DNA of 64,000 nt from Planctomycetota bacterium (lineage in GTDB: Bacteria > Planctomycetota > UBA1135 > GCA-002748355). The notes below the pieces were generated by a model that was not told the origin of the DNA, did no database searches, and worked only from the letters and a program-made list of their open reading frames with translations. Where the stretch lies: assembly GCA_020638795.1 (NCBI GenBank), contig JACKHW010000011.1, positions 62,001-126,000 of the forward strand, in the 5' to 3' direction. Below, one piece after another: positions 31,134 through 40,305 of this stretch (positions are counted from its first letter, which is position 1; each line of letters opens with the position of its first letter). Made by a program: the position numbers and the translations under genes.

Positions 31134-31157
31134 GACTTGCGTCGCGGCCCGCGCCCC

Positions 31158-34001
31158 TCATCGCCCGATCACCTCGTGAATGGCGTTCGAGAGATCCAAC
31201 CCGTTCGGTGCATCGGTCGGCGCGACGAGTGTCTGCATCGTGAGTCGCAGACCGGCCAGCGACGAATCGTTCGGGATCGGGACCTGCGTCGTGCGCGGTG
31301 CGCTTCCCTGCTGCCACGCGTCGAGGACGAACCACGGCTTCCACGGGTCGATGCGATAGACGCAACCACTGCCGACCATGGAGGCACCGCGGAAGCCGAC
31401 GACGGTCACCCCGAGTGCACCGACGAGGATCTGCTCGTAACGTAGCTCTTGTGCGCTCGCGAGGACCGGGTCCTGTGCACGCAACACCGGCACGCGCGTC
31501 GTCGTCCCGCACCCGGCTTCGCCCGTCCAGGCCGTCGCGCCGTTGGTCCAGAACCACGGCTCTTCGCCATGCGTCCCGTCGTCCGCCCCGAAGTAAACGC
31601 GATCTTCGACGACGGCGAAGGACCAGCGATAGCGCGTGAGTTCCGACCCGCTCTCGGCGAGGCCGTCGCCGGACCCCGCTCGGATGTCCGCAGCGAGCCG
31701 CGTGCCGTTCGCCGTGCCGTCGCTGACGAAGAGCTCGACCCCACTCTGCGGGTCCTGCGCCCTAAAGAGCACGTGCCGCGTGCCGACAGCGGTCAACCCC
31801 GAAGGATCGACCGTGCTCGCCTGCAGATCGGTGACGAGCTGCGTGCCACTCGTCGTACCGTCGCTCTTCCACAACTCATCACCGTTCGCGAAGAAAAAGA
31901 CGAGGCCGTGTTGCACGGCGAAGCCGCGTGGGTCCGAACTCCCCGCGCCCATGGCGAGGTCCGCGACGCGTATCGTGCCTGCAGCGCTTCCGTCCGTGAT
32001 CCAGAGCTCGCGCCCACTCGTGCCGTCATCGGCCGAGAACACGACGCGCGACTCGAAGGACGTCATCCACCGCGGCTCGCTCTCGCCGACCGGGTCGACG
32101 TCGAGCACGCGCTGCGTCCCAGCTGCCGTGCCATCGGAGATCCAGAGTTCGCCGTCGGACGGCCCCGCAAAGACGAAACGCGACGTCTCGCCGAGCCGAG
32201 CGAAGTTCGGCACCCAGCCCGGCGCGCTCGTTGCGCTGAGCAAGAGGACCGGGGCACCGCTCCTGTCCCATCGGTAGACACGCGCCGGCGACTCCGTGGC
32301 GTAGACGAGGTCCTGACCGATCGGGGTCAGGTGCTCGAAGTCCGCGCCTGCGACCTGGACGCTGTCTCCCTCGGCGATGCCGCCCGCCTGCACGGAGTAG
32401 ACGCTCTCTCCGATCGTGCAGACGAAGCTCGCGTCGCCGGCGATGCGCTGCACGACGTGAGGTCCGTTGCGCTGGGGCGACGCACGATGGAGTTCGCGTA
32501 CGATCGTGTCGTTCGCGTTCCTGCTCGTCGCGACGAAGCAGACCGACGTCGGAGTCGCCGCGAAGTAGTCCGGCGACGCGTCCGGGTTGGGGGGAGGGAT
32601 CGCCCGAACGCTCTTCGTTCCTGCTGCGGTTCCATCCGTGCGATACAAGGCGCCGTTGCCCGAGAAGAACATCTCGTTCCCGATCACGATGCCACGCCCG
32701 TCCATGCCGCTAGCCATGCCCGTGCTCAAGTCCCTGAGGAGTTGCGTACCGGCGATTGTCCCATCACTGACCCAGAGCTCACGACCATGCTGCGGATCCC
32801 ACGCGCTGAAGAGCACCCGCGTGCCGAGTCGCACCAAGTCACGCGGAGCACTGCTTCCGTCGCCGGCGACGATGTCGCGCAAGAGCGTCGTGCCGGCCTT
32901 CGTGCCATCGGTGATCCACAGTTCCTCGCCTTGGGATTGATACTGCGAGTTGCGGATCTCGAAGCCTCGACCTGCGAAGAGCAACGAGCTGCCAAGAGAT
33001 GCGGCGTGCTCGAGTTGCGCGTCGAAACCGACGTTCGGTTCGGATGCCGAGGGCCCGCGCAACAACACAGGGCTCGAGTTCGTCGCTGCGAACCAGACGG
33101 AAGGAAGGAGGCTCGTGCGATCCTGCGCGACGAGAATCGCGGAACCGAGGCGGGCCTCCTCGTGCAGGCGATCGGCAGGAATATCGAGCAAATCGTGCGT
33201 GTCCGACCGGGTATCGACGCGAATGACCCCCTGGTTGCGCCCGAGGACCCAGTACTCCGATCCGACCTGCGTCATGTCGACGGGCGAGTCCGCCAAGTTG
33301 TTGTTCGTGAGCGTGCCCGAGAACTGCGTTCCGTTCGCCGTGCCGTCCGTTCGCCAGAGCGACGGGCCGAGCACCGTCGTGCCCTGACGGCTCGCCGAGA
33401 AGTACGTTCGGCCGCCACCAACGACGTAGAACTCGCTCGGCTCACTCCCGCGCGGACCGGGTTCGAGGTCGACGACCAGGCGCGTCCCGGCGACAGTTCC
33501 ATCGCTCCTCCAGAGTTCGCGCCCGACGATGCCATCGTCCGCCGCGAAGAGCAGAGTCGTCGCATCGTGCGCGACGAGATCGCGAGGATCGCTGCCTTGG
33601 ATCCCCGGGCGGAGTTCGTGCAGGACGAGTTCCCCCGTGCGACGCCTCCCGGTAAGGTCGAAGCTCCAAAGCTCCCGCCCGTTCGCCAAGCTGCTCGCCG
33701 CGAAGAACAGCAAGTCGCCGACCTGCGTCAACTCACTCGGCTCGCCTCCGCGGAAGATGGCCCGCGTGATCCCGCTCGCGAGCGTCGTCTCGTACGCACC
33801 CCAGCCATACCCTGCCTCGTAGGCGATGTAGCAAAGAGACGTCGCAGGCCCGACGTCCACGCGCACGAAGTCGCGTGGAAACGAAACGCGCAGACTCTCG
33901 AAGTCGCCCGCCTGGTGCAGGTCCTCGAGAAGTTGAACCTCTTGCGCGAGCGCAGAAGGCGCAAGGAACGCGACAGACACGACGATGCTGCGCAGGCTCA
34001 T
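31158..34001 (-). CDS. Secreted ELWxSDGT-repeat protein
   Basis: The ATG at 34001 overlaps the stop of the upstream gene (4 bases) and gives a signal peptide MSLRSIVVSVAFLAPSALAQ. The 927-residue mature part is built from about nine or ten repeats of the form GRELWxSDGTxAGTxLLxDL, for example ELWRSDGTVAGTRLVVDLEP, ELWITDGTKAGTTLL and ELWISDGTAAGTQRVLDVDP. Such repeats are thought to form beta-propeller blades in surface proteins. The last 120 residues form a beta-rich C-terminal domain beginning at a GCG, with the pattern of a planctomycete exoprotein tail. It is the last gene of the five-gene surface operon. Probable location is the cell surface; no enzyme motif was seen. Confidence 0.85.
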   Translation of the reverse strand: MSLRSIVVSVAFLAPSALAQEVQLLEDLHQAGDFESLRVSFPRDFVRVDVGPATSLCYIAYEAGYGWGAYETTLASGITRAIFRGGEPSELTQVGDLLFFAASSLANGRELWSFDLTGRRRTGELVLHELRPGIQGSDPRDLVAHDATTLLFAADDGIVGRELWRSDGTVAGTRLVVDLEPGPRGSEPSEFYVVGGGRTYFSASRQGTTVLGPSLWRTDGTANGTQFSGTLTNNNLADSPVDMTQVGSEYWVLGRNQGVIRVDTRSDTHDLLDIPADRLHEEARLGSAILVAQDRTSLLPSVWFAATNSSPVLLRGPSASEPNVGFDAQLEHAASLGSSLLFAGRGFEIRNSQYQSQGEELWITDGTKAGTTLLRDIVAGDGSSAPRDLVRLGTRVLFSAWDPQHGRELWVSDGTIAGTQLLRDLSTGMASGMDGRGIVIGNEMFFSGNGALYRTDGTAAGTKSVRAIPPPNPDASPDYFAATPTSVCFVATSRNANDTIVRELHRASPQRNGPHVVQRIAGDASFVCTIGESVYSVQAGGIAEGDSVQVAGADFEHLTPIGQDLVYATESPARVYRWDRSGAPVLLLSATSAPGWVPNFARLGETSRFVFAGPSDGELWISDGTAAGTQRVLDVDPVGESEPRWMTSFESRVVFSADDGTSGRELWITDGSAAGTIRVADLAMGAGSSDPRGFAVQHGLVFFFANGDELWKSDGTTSGTQLVTDLQASTVDPSGLTAVGTRHVLFRAQDPQSGVELFVSDGTANGTRLAADIRAGSGDGLAESGSELTRYRWSFAVVEDRVYFGADDGTHGEEPWFWTNGATAWTGEAGCGTTTRVPVLRAQDPVLASAQELRYEQILVGALGVTVVGFRGASMVGSGCVYRIDPWKPWFVLDAWQQGSAPRTTQVPIPNDSSLAGLRLTMQTLVAPTDAPNGLDLSNAIHEVIGR

Positions 34002-35629
34002 CGCTCCACCTCCACGTGCGCGCGCACGGCCGCGTCTCGGAGCGTCCATCCGAGGCGACGCGCAGTCTCTTCATTGGGCGTGAAGTCCGCGTTGAGGATC
34101 CCATTGGCGACGAGCATCGCTCGCACGCGTTCGGGTAGGTGGCCAGCCCAAGGCACGCCGCGCACGCGAGGTCGCAGGTCCGTGTTCTCGACGATCGCGC
34201 GGTGTTCCTCGAAGCCACGCCGGACGCCGTGCACGAGGTAGTCGAAGCGACAGTCTTCGCTCCCGCGTACGACGATGCGCGCGCGGCTGCGCTCCCACAC
34301 CGCCAGGCGTGCGAAGCTACGGATCGGCGTGAGTCCCACGGTGATACGCTCGTCGGCACTCGCGAGCTGCCACTCTTCGGGGATCGCGATCTCTGCGAGG
34401 CCGTTCACGAGTCGTGCCGTCCCGCGGAAGTAGGTGCCGTTCTCGTTGCCCTCGAGGCAGACGAAGCGAATCGCCTTGGACGCGTCGTGCGGATGCGGTT
34501 GCACGAAGGACTTCGTTCCCGTAGCGCCGAGGTTGCCATCCGCAAAGACGCCGTAGCCACCCGGCGACGACACGCGCCCGATCACGCCCGCGAGCTGCGA
34601 GCTTGCACTGCCGCTTCGCTGCCCGAGCGCTTCGCCCTCGACGCCATACGCGCCGTCACTACCACCCGTGACTCCATAGACTCCCGTGCCGTGCCACGAT
34701 CGGCCGAGGACCCCCATCGCCTTGCTCACCGGGTCGAAGCCGCCCTGCTCGCCGACGATCGCGGGACCCGCGGCTTCGTTGCGTCCGTAGAGACCCGCTG
34801 CGCCCGCGTGCATCGACTCGCCCAGGACCGCGGCGCGGCGCCCGAGCCCGATCGGCGTGCCTTCGTAGCGCGCCCGGATTGCGGCAGCCTCGAAGACGCT
34901 GCCTTTCGCCGTCGCGAAGAGCGCCGCGTCCGCCGCGGTCGAGGTCGCCTCGACGCGGATCACACGAGCGCTGTGAACCCAGTCGACGGGCGGCGAAGCA
35001 CCGGGGCCTTCGGGCCCACGTGGACCGGGATCGCCCTTGGGACCCGTGGGGCCGATCGGGCCCATGTCGCCCTGGGGTCCTGCAGGCCCGATCGGACCTT
35101 GCGGACCCGCTGGCCCTACGGGCCCCTCCGGTCCTCGGTCGCCGGGATCACCCTTGGGTCCTCGCAGGCCCGTCGGATCGCCGACCCACTTGCCGTTGGC
35201 GTCGATCACCAAACGCGACGCGAGCGAGACGCTCTTTGGATGAATGTCGCCGCGCACATCGCGCGCGATGCGTGCGTATGCACTCGCGGACACACGGAAC
35301 CGCGGGACCATCTCGCTGTCGCTCGCGACACGGACTCCGAGCCAGAGTGGAGCATCTTGTGCGAAGAGATCCGCAGCGAACGGCGTCACGGCGCCGACAT
35401 CGACTTGCAGCAAGCCACGCGTGACCTGGACCTGCGTGCGCGCTTCGCTCCAGACCGGCGCACCGCCGGTCGCGCTTCGGTACAGCGCGAGCGCGATGTC
35501 GACCGTGCCGGTGAACGCGGCACCTGTCTGGTTCTCGAGCCGAGCCGTGAACGGAAGTGTCGCGGGGACTTGCGCGAGGGCGCTCGCCGCGAGCACGACG
35601 AGGCCCAACGCCACGCGGGAAACACTCAT
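33998..35629 (-). CDS. Secreted collagen-like protein
   Basis: The signal peptide is MSVSRVALGLVVLAASALAQ. A beta-rich head domain (residues 25-125) is shared with the next gene. Residues 154-210 are about 19 uninterrupted Gly-X-Y triplets (GLRGPKGDPGDRGPEGP...), a collagen triple-helix stalk. Next comes a segment of GVYG/AVLG repeats (VLGESMHAGAAGLYGRNEAAG) that looks like a beta-solenoid. The C-terminal domain starts FVQPHPHDASKAIRFVCLEG and contains GNENGTYFRG; the same domain ends the paralogue. Its final residues are NADFTPNEETARRLGW. The domain order (head, stalk, solenoid, C-terminal chaperone-like domain) is like trimeric fibres. It overlaps both neighbours in the operon by 4 bases. 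Confidence 0.88.
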   Translation of the reverse strand: MSVSRVALGLVVLAASALAQVPATLPFTARLENQTGAAFTGTVDIALALYRSATGGAPVWSEARTQVQVTRGLLQVDVGAVTPFAADLFAQDAPLWLGVRVASDSEMVPRFRVSASAYARIARDVRGDIHPKSVSLASRLVIDANGKWVGDPTGLRGPKGDPGDRGPEGPVGPAGPQGPIGPAGPQGDMGPIGPTGPKGDPGPRGPEGPGASPPVDWVHSARVIRVEATSTAADAALFATAKGSVFEAAAIRARYEGTPIGLGRRAAVLGESMHAGAAGLYGRNEAAGPAIVGEQGGFDPVSKAMGVLGRSWHGTGVYGVTGGSDGAYGVEGEALGQRSGSASSQLAGVIGRVSSPGGYGVFADGNLGATGTKSFVQPHPHDASKAIRFVCLEGNENGTYFRGTARLVNGLAEIAIPEEWQLASADERITVGLTPIRSFARLAVWERSRARIVVRGSEDCRFDYLVHGVRRGFEEHRAIVENTDLRPRVRGVPWAGHLPERVRAMLVANGILNADFTPNEETARRLGWTLRDAAVRAHVEVER

Positions 35630-37551
35630 CGGGAGACCTCCGTTCTCGTCGGGAGTGCAGTCAGCGGAACGCTTCCTGCGCTCGAGCCAGACACCACCGG
35701 CGTCCGCGCCGCCGGATCGGTCAAGACCCAGCCGAGTCGCGCCGCAGTCGCTTCATTGGGCGTGTAGTCCGCGTTGAGGGTGCCGTTGGCGACGAGTAGA
35801 TCGCGGTATGCCTTGGGGTAGTACTCGCCATAAGGCACACCGCGCACGGTCGGCTTGAAGTAGGTGTTCTCGACGATCGCGACGTGCTCGGTCATCCCGG
35901 CGCGCACGCCGTTCACCGTGTAGAAGAACTCGCAGTCCTCGCTCGCGCGCACTTCGATGCGAGCACGACTGACGTGCTCCACCCAAACGCGCGCAGGCGA
36001 CCGATAGGCGGTGAGCTGAACAGTGATTTCGCGCTCACTGCTGACGAGCTGCCATTCGCGCGGAATCTCGAGCAACACGCGCCCGCCCTGCGTGCGAGAC
36101 CGCCCACGGAAATACGTACCGGACTCATTGCCTTCGAGGCAGGTGAAGCGAATCGCCTTTCCCGGATTCTCCGGGTGTGGGTGGACGAAGTTCTTCTGCC
36201 CAGTCGCCGTCAGCTGCCCTCGACACATGAGCGCGAGAGGCGCCTTCACGTCGAGGCCGACCGCGACGCCTTCGATGACTGCCCCGGTGTTTCCCTTTGC
36301 CATCAGGCCCGTGCTGTTCGTGGACTCGACGATCGCGCCGTGACCATTCGAAGACTTCGCATGGAGCGCATCGAGGCTCGCGACGAGCTCCAAGCCCTCG
36401 CGCCCTTCGATATGAGCCCCGAGACCTCCCAGGGATTTCGCCCAGACTGCGTGATCGAGGTCTGCTTCAGCGTGAACCGCGTAGTTCTTCGCCTTGGCTC
36501 GGATCGCGTAGTCGCCGCTTGCCTCGGCCTCGATCGCGGTATCGCCTCGCGCGACGGCGCGGAGCGCGTTGCTGCCGCCTGCCTCGGCATCGATCGCGTA
36601 GCGATTTCCAACGCTGACTTTCAATCCACGGTCTCCGGCCGCTTCCACGACGATCGCGTTGTCCCCTTTCGTCACGGCCCGAACTGCCGGTACGGCCGAT
36701 CCCGCTGTGGCCGACTCCGCATGCACCGCCGCGAAGTCGCCGGTCTTCGCGAAGTGGATCGCATGCAACGCCTGCCCAGCCCACGCGGTGGCGTAGACCG
36801 CGGACGGTGCGTTGCTCGCGGTCAGCATCAGATTGCCCTTCACGATCAGATTGCTAGCCCACGGGTAGAGCGCTACCGGACCGCCGCCGTCGTAGTGCAA
36901 CACGTTCCCGGTTTTCTGGAAGAAGCTCGGGCCTGGAGGGCCGATTGGCCCAGGATCCCCTTTCGCACCGACGGGACCTGCTGGCCCCACATCGCCTTTG
37001 GGACCCGCCGGCCCCATCGGGCCTGCAGGGCCCTCCGCACCGCGGTCGCCGCGATCGCCCTTGGGACCCACGAGGCCCGTCGGATCGCCAACCCACTTGC
37101 CGTTGGCGTCGATCACCAAGCGCGACGCGAGTGAAACGCTCTTCGGATGAATGTCGCCGCGCACGTCGCGCGCGATGCGTGCATACGCATGGGCACCCAC
37201 GCCGAAGCGCGGGACCATCTCACGGTCCGTACCGCATCGCACGCCGAGCCAGAGCGGAGCGTCCACGCTGAACAGGTCCGAGGGGAAGGGCGTCACGGCG
37301 CCGAGTTCGACCTGGAGCAAGCCACGCGTGACCTGGATGCGTGTGCGCGCCTCCCGCCAAATCGGTGCGCCGCCGGTCGCGGTTCGATAGAGAGCGAGTT
37401 CGACGTCGACCGTGCCGGTGAACGCGGCACCTGCCTGGGTTTCGAGGCGCGCCGTGAACGGGAGCGTCGCAGGAACTTGGGCCAGCGCACGCGCACCGTG
37501 CGAAGCGAACACCGAGAGCGCGAGGACACAGAAGAATCGTCCGTTGTTCAT
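35626..37551 (-). CDS. Secreted collagen-like protein, paralogue with long solenoid
   Basis: The signal peptide is MNNGRFFCVLALSVFASHGARALAQ (ATG at 37551; an in-frame ATG lies 24 bases upstream). The head domain and the C-terminal domain (FVHPHPENPGKAIRFTCLEG; GNESGTYFRG) are shared with the downstream gene. The Gly-X-Y stalk runs from 159 to about 208. Residues about 235-420 are tandem 17-20-residue repeats such as AIEAEASGDYAIRAKAKNYA and AVRAVTKGDNAIVVEAAGD, which read as a parallel beta-helix. DNA near 37080-37190 is almost identical to 35170-35280 in the paralogue, so the duplication is fairly recent. A fibre or coat protein is likely; it ends in an ATGA overlap with the next gene. Confidence 0.88.
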   Translation of the reverse strand: MNNGRFFCVLALSVFASHGARALAQVPATLPFTARLETQAGAAFTGTVDVELALYRTATGGAPIWREARTRIQVTRGLLQVELGAVTPFPSDLFSVDAPLWLGVRCGTDREMVPRFGVGAHAYARIARDVRGDIHPKSVSLASRLVIDANGKWVGDPTGLVGPKGDRGDRGAEGPAGPMGPAGPKGDVGPAGPVGAKGDPGPIGPPGPSFFQKTGNVLHYDGGGPVALYPWASNLIVKGNLMLTASNAPSAVYATAWAGQALHAIHFAKTGDFAAVHAESATAGSAVPAVRAVTKGDNAIVVEAAGDRGLKVSVGNRYAIDAEAGGSNALRAVARGDTAIEAEASGDYAIRAKAKNYAVHAEADLDHAVWAKSLGGLGAHIEGREGLELVASLDALHAKSSNGHGAIVESTNSTGLMAKGNTGAVIEGVAVGLDVKAPLALMCRGQLTATGQKNFVHPHPENPGKAIRFTCLEGNESGTYFRGRSRTQGGRVLLEIPREWQLVSSEREITVQLTAYRSPARVWVEHVSRARIEVRASEDCEFFYTVNGVRAGMTEHVAIVENTYFKPTVRGVPYGEYYPKAYRDLLVANGTLNADYTPNEATAARLGWVLTDPAARTPVVSGSSAGSVPLTALPTRTEVSR

Positions 37552-37579
37552 GAGATCGAAGCTCGCTGGAGACATGGAG

Positions 37580-39334
37580 TCAGCGCCCGAGACGCAGGTC
37601 GACGACGTTCATCAGATCGAAGCCGAACTCAGGATCGGAGCTCGGCACGACGGTCGCACCTACGCGGAGGTTCGCCCCGACGAAGCTCGCTTCGCTCGGG
37701 ATCGGGAGGATGAAGTTGTAGGTGTTGCTCGCAGGGCGTGTCGTCAGCGTGAACAGCGTCCCGAGGTCGAGTTGCAGTCGGCAGGCGCTCCCGAGCGGGA
37801 ACGGGAACGCCGGCCGCGCGCTCGCGAAGACCACGGCGACCGACGGCGTCGTTTGGAGACCCGTCCCCGTGAACTGCACGTTCGCGCCGAGCCTTGCAGG
37901 TGTCGACGCGAGCCTGGGCATCCGCGACTCGCCCCCACATCCCTGACCGAAGCGACGACTGAGCGCGCCCGCATCGAGGACCCAGGGCTCGATGCCACTC
38001 GTGCCGTCGTCGGCGCGGAAGATCAGATTCTTGTCGGCGATGCCGAAGGCATAGCCCGCAGGCGGTCGCGAGCTCGCAACGCCCGGGTTCAGGTCGAGCA
38101 GGAGCCGCACGTTGCGCACCTCGATGGACTCGAAGCTCCAGATCTCCGTGCCGTGCTGCGCGTCGGTCGCGGCGAAGTAGAGATCGTCCGAGCTCCAGAA
38201 GAGATCGCGCGGATCCGAGCCGATCGGCCCAGGCACGAGGTCGTGCAGGGTCGGCGACCCGACGGTCTGGGTCCACCAGAGCTCGCGACCGTGCACGCCG
38301 TCGTCGGCGGAGAAGGCGATGCGGTCGTAGTGCAGCGGAGTCAACTCCCGTGGTTCCGAACTCGCCGGCCCGGGACGAAGATCGGCAATGATCACCGTTC
38401 CATTCTCGTAGCCGGACGAGCGCCAGAGCTCGCGCCCCTCGGCGGCGGTCGATCCGACGAACCAGAGCACGAGGTCCGAGTGCACGAGCTCGCCGTCAGG
38501 AATCCCGTCGCCAAGTCCAGGATCGACATCCTTGACGAGTGTCGTGCCGCTACCGACCCCGTTCGATCGCCAGAGCTCGCGGCCGTGCACACCATCGTCA
38601 CAGGTGAAGTAGAGAACGTTCGCGAAGGCGACGAGCGAGCGCGGGTTCGAGCCGAGCGGACCCGGGCGGATGTCGTGCACGCGGCGCGGCTTGGGATTGG
38701 GATTCTTGGGGTCCCGCCAAGGCAGCACCCAGAGCTCCCGACCGGTGATGCCGTCATCGGCGACGAAGTACAGGTTGTTTCCTGCACGCGTGAACTCGCT
38801 CGGGTGCGACGAGGCCGCGCCCGGAGCGATGTCGGCGATTTGGACACCGCGACGACAGAGTTCGTAGCCAAAGTTCGGGTGCCATGCCGAGTGGTAGAGC
38901 GCACCGGCGCAGACCGTCAAGTCCTTGGGCAGCGACGATCCGGGTCCCGGAACCAAGTCGCTCACGAGCTTCGTGCCTTGCGCACTCCCGTCCGATTCCC
39001 AGAGCTCCCATCCGTGTGCCGCGTCGTGACCGACGAAGTAGGCCTTCCAGTCGTCCGCAATGACGATGCCCGGAAACGTGAGTGCACCGAGGGCTGTCAC
39101 GCGCGTCGTGCTCGCGTCCGTACCCCACGACGTGAAGAGCTGCGGCGTGTTCGACGCATCGCTGTATGCCGTGAACCACGTGTCGCCCCGCGGATTCTCG
39201 ACGAATCGCGATGGCAGTGAGTCGGGCTGCGCTCCGGTTTTCAAGTCGCGCAGGAGCTGCGCGGTCGTCGCCTGCGAAGTCAGCGTGGACGCCGACGTGA
39301 GGGCAATGAACGCAAGATGCAAGTGCATCGTCAT
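37580..39334 (-). CDS. Secreted ELW-repeat protein
   Basis: The ATG at 39334 overlaps the stop of the gene before by 4 bases and starts a signal peptide (MTMHLHLAFIALTSASTLTSQ). About seven repeats follow of the ELWxS-G-xxxGTxLVxDLxPGxxSSxPxxL type, more degenerate than in the 31-34 kb gene. Examples are ELWESDGSAQGTKLVSDLVP, ELWRSNGVGSGTTLVKDVDP and ELWRSSGYENGTVIIADLRP. The PGxxSSxPRxL tail of each repeat is very regular. The last 150 residues form a distinct beta-rich domain starting FGQGCGG, as in the other ELW protein. No catalytic motif was seen; a surface propeller is the likely fold. Confidence 0.82.
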   Translation of the reverse strand: MTMHLHLAFIALTSASTLTSQATTAQLLRDLKTGAQPDSLPSRFVENPRGDTWFTAYSDASNTPQLFTSWGTDASTTRVTALGALTFPGIVIADDWKAYFVGHDAAHGWELWESDGSAQGTKLVSDLVPGPGSSLPKDLTVCAGALYHSAWHPNFGYELCRRGVQIADIAPGAASSHPSEFTRAGNNLYFVADDGITGRELWVLPWRDPKNPNPKPRRVHDIRPGPLGSNPRSLVAFANVLYFTCDDGVHGRELWRSNGVGSGTTLVKDVDPGLGDGIPDGELVHSDLVLWFVGSTAAEGRELWRSSGYENGTVIIADLRPGPASSEPRELTPLHYDRIAFSADDGVHGRELWWTQTVGSPTLHDLVPGPIGSDPRDLFWSSDDLYFAATDAQHGTEIWSFESIEVRNVRLLLDLNPGVASSRPPAGYAFGIADKNLIFRADDGTSGIEPWVLDAGALSRRFGQGCGGESRMPRLASTPARLGANVQFTGTGLQTTPSVAVVFASARPAFPFPLGSACRLQLDLGTLFTLTTRPASNTYNFILPIPSEASFVGANLRVGATVVPSSDPEFGFDLMNVVDLRLGR

Positions 39335-40161
39335 CGCTGCACCACGTTCGTGAACGAACCCGGCGCATACCCAGGCCGCGAGCTCAGCACGAGAGCTTGG
39401 AAGAAGAGTTGCGGCCCCCACCGAAGCCCGGGCAACTCGAGGCGCGCCGAGCCATCACGACCGGCAGTCTGCAAACCGAGCACCAGCACGCCCGGAAGCG
39501 CGAGGTCGAGGCCATGTCGCAACGGCGGCACGCTCAGGCGCCCGGACGCACGCGCGTCCGACACGAAGCTGAGCACCATGTCCCCCGCAGACGCGTGCAC
39601 GTCGATCGAGAACGGGAGGCCCGGCAACGCCGGCAGATCACCGCCTAGCAGTGGGAGCACGCCGACGCCTCGCTCCAGGCGGCTGCGCCCTTGGCTCGTC
39701 GCGAACTCGACCGCAACCCATCCGGGTTCAGCCAGCGCGGGAGCAAGCACGCCGATCGCATCGGCAGTGCGCTCGACGATCGTCGCACTCTGCCCCCCGA
39801 TGTGGACGGACGGCGACGTGCCGAGCTGCAACTGCGTTCCACGAAAGCGCAGGAGCATGCCCGCATCCTGCGGGACGAGCGGTTGCGATGACCCGAAGAG
39901 CCACGCGACCGGAACCGTGTTCTCGAGCATCGCGGCGAAACCGCCGTGCAAGCGCCATTGTGGCGACGTCGCACTCGGCGCAGCCGTGAGGCTCGGGGCG
40001 CGCACTCCCCACGATGTCGACGACGAACTCGCAGGCGCGAGGCTGGGCCATTGCCGTCCGGTCAGGACCCAAGTCTCGCTTCCGGCCTGCGCGAAGCCCG
40101 GGCTGTGCGCGACACAAGCGAGACAGAGCGAGCCGAGGAATCTGGCGCGTACCACATGCAT
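39331..40161 (-). CDS. Secreted IPT/TIG-like protein, first gene of the surface operon
   Basis: The ATG at 40161 gives a signal peptide (MHVVRARFLGSLCLACVAHSPGFAQA). The 250-residue mature region contains a segment around residues 95-165 (GMLLRFRGTQLQLGT...VHIGGQSATIVERTADAIGVLAP) that looks like an IPT/TIG immunoglobulin-like domain. It is followed by a beta-rich tail with the VPPLRHGLDLALPGVLVLGLQ pattern common in planctomycete exoproteins. Its stop overlaps the next gene. Upstream, only 144 bases separate it from the stop of the kinase gene, and they include an OYE gene fragment; a promoter for the operon should lie there but I cannot place it. Function unknown. Confidence 0.72.
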   Translation of the reverse strand: MHVVRARFLGSLCLACVAHSPGFAQAGSETWVLTGRQWPSLAPASSSSTSWGVRAPSLTAAPSATSPQWRLHGGFAAMLENTVPVAWLFGSSQPLVPQDAGMLLRFRGTQLQLGTSPSVHIGGQSATIVERTADAIGVLAPALAEPGWVAVEFATSQGRSRLERGVGVLPLLGGDLPALPGLPFSIDVHASAGDMVLSFVSDARASGRLSVPPLRHGLDLALPGVLVLGLQTAGRDGSARLELPGLRWGPQLFFQALVLSSRPGYAPGSFTNVVQR

Positions 40162-40224
40162 GAAGGGCACAAGCGCAGCGCCCGCCACCACCGTTACAGA
40201 GAATTGTTTTTTCTAGCGGTCGTC

Positions 40225-40297
40225 GTGCGCTTGTCGCCCGAAGTCGCAGCATGAGCTGCTTCTCGATCACGGTGCGGACCTCGTCGGCATCGCGCGT
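40225..40297 (+). pseudogene. Fragment of an OYE reductase gene
   Basis: Bases 40225-40249 are identical to 30693-30717 of the complete OYE gene. Bases 40254-40297 closely match about 30931-30974 of it. The two parts are joined where about 213 bases of the full gene are missing, so this is an internal-deletion remnant. It has no usable reading frame, and it lies directly after the stop of the kinase gene. Confidence 0.75.
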
Positions 40298-40305
40298 GGT
40301 CGCGT

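Noticed and set aside
31449..34241. Long plus-strand frame (about 930 codons) opposite the ELW-repeat gene
   Set aside because: It is a shadow of the regular ELWxSDGT repeats on the other strand; Arg/Glu/Ala-rich with no signal peptide or motif.
34990..35180. Short tandem GC-rich DNA repeats, considered as a CRISPR or minisatellite
   Set aside because: They encode the Gly-X-Y collagen triplets (also at 36930-37080) and have no spacers.
37412..39220. Plus-strand frame of about 600 codons opposite the second ELW-repeat gene
   Set aside because: Same reason: antisense shadow of repeats with strong codon bias.
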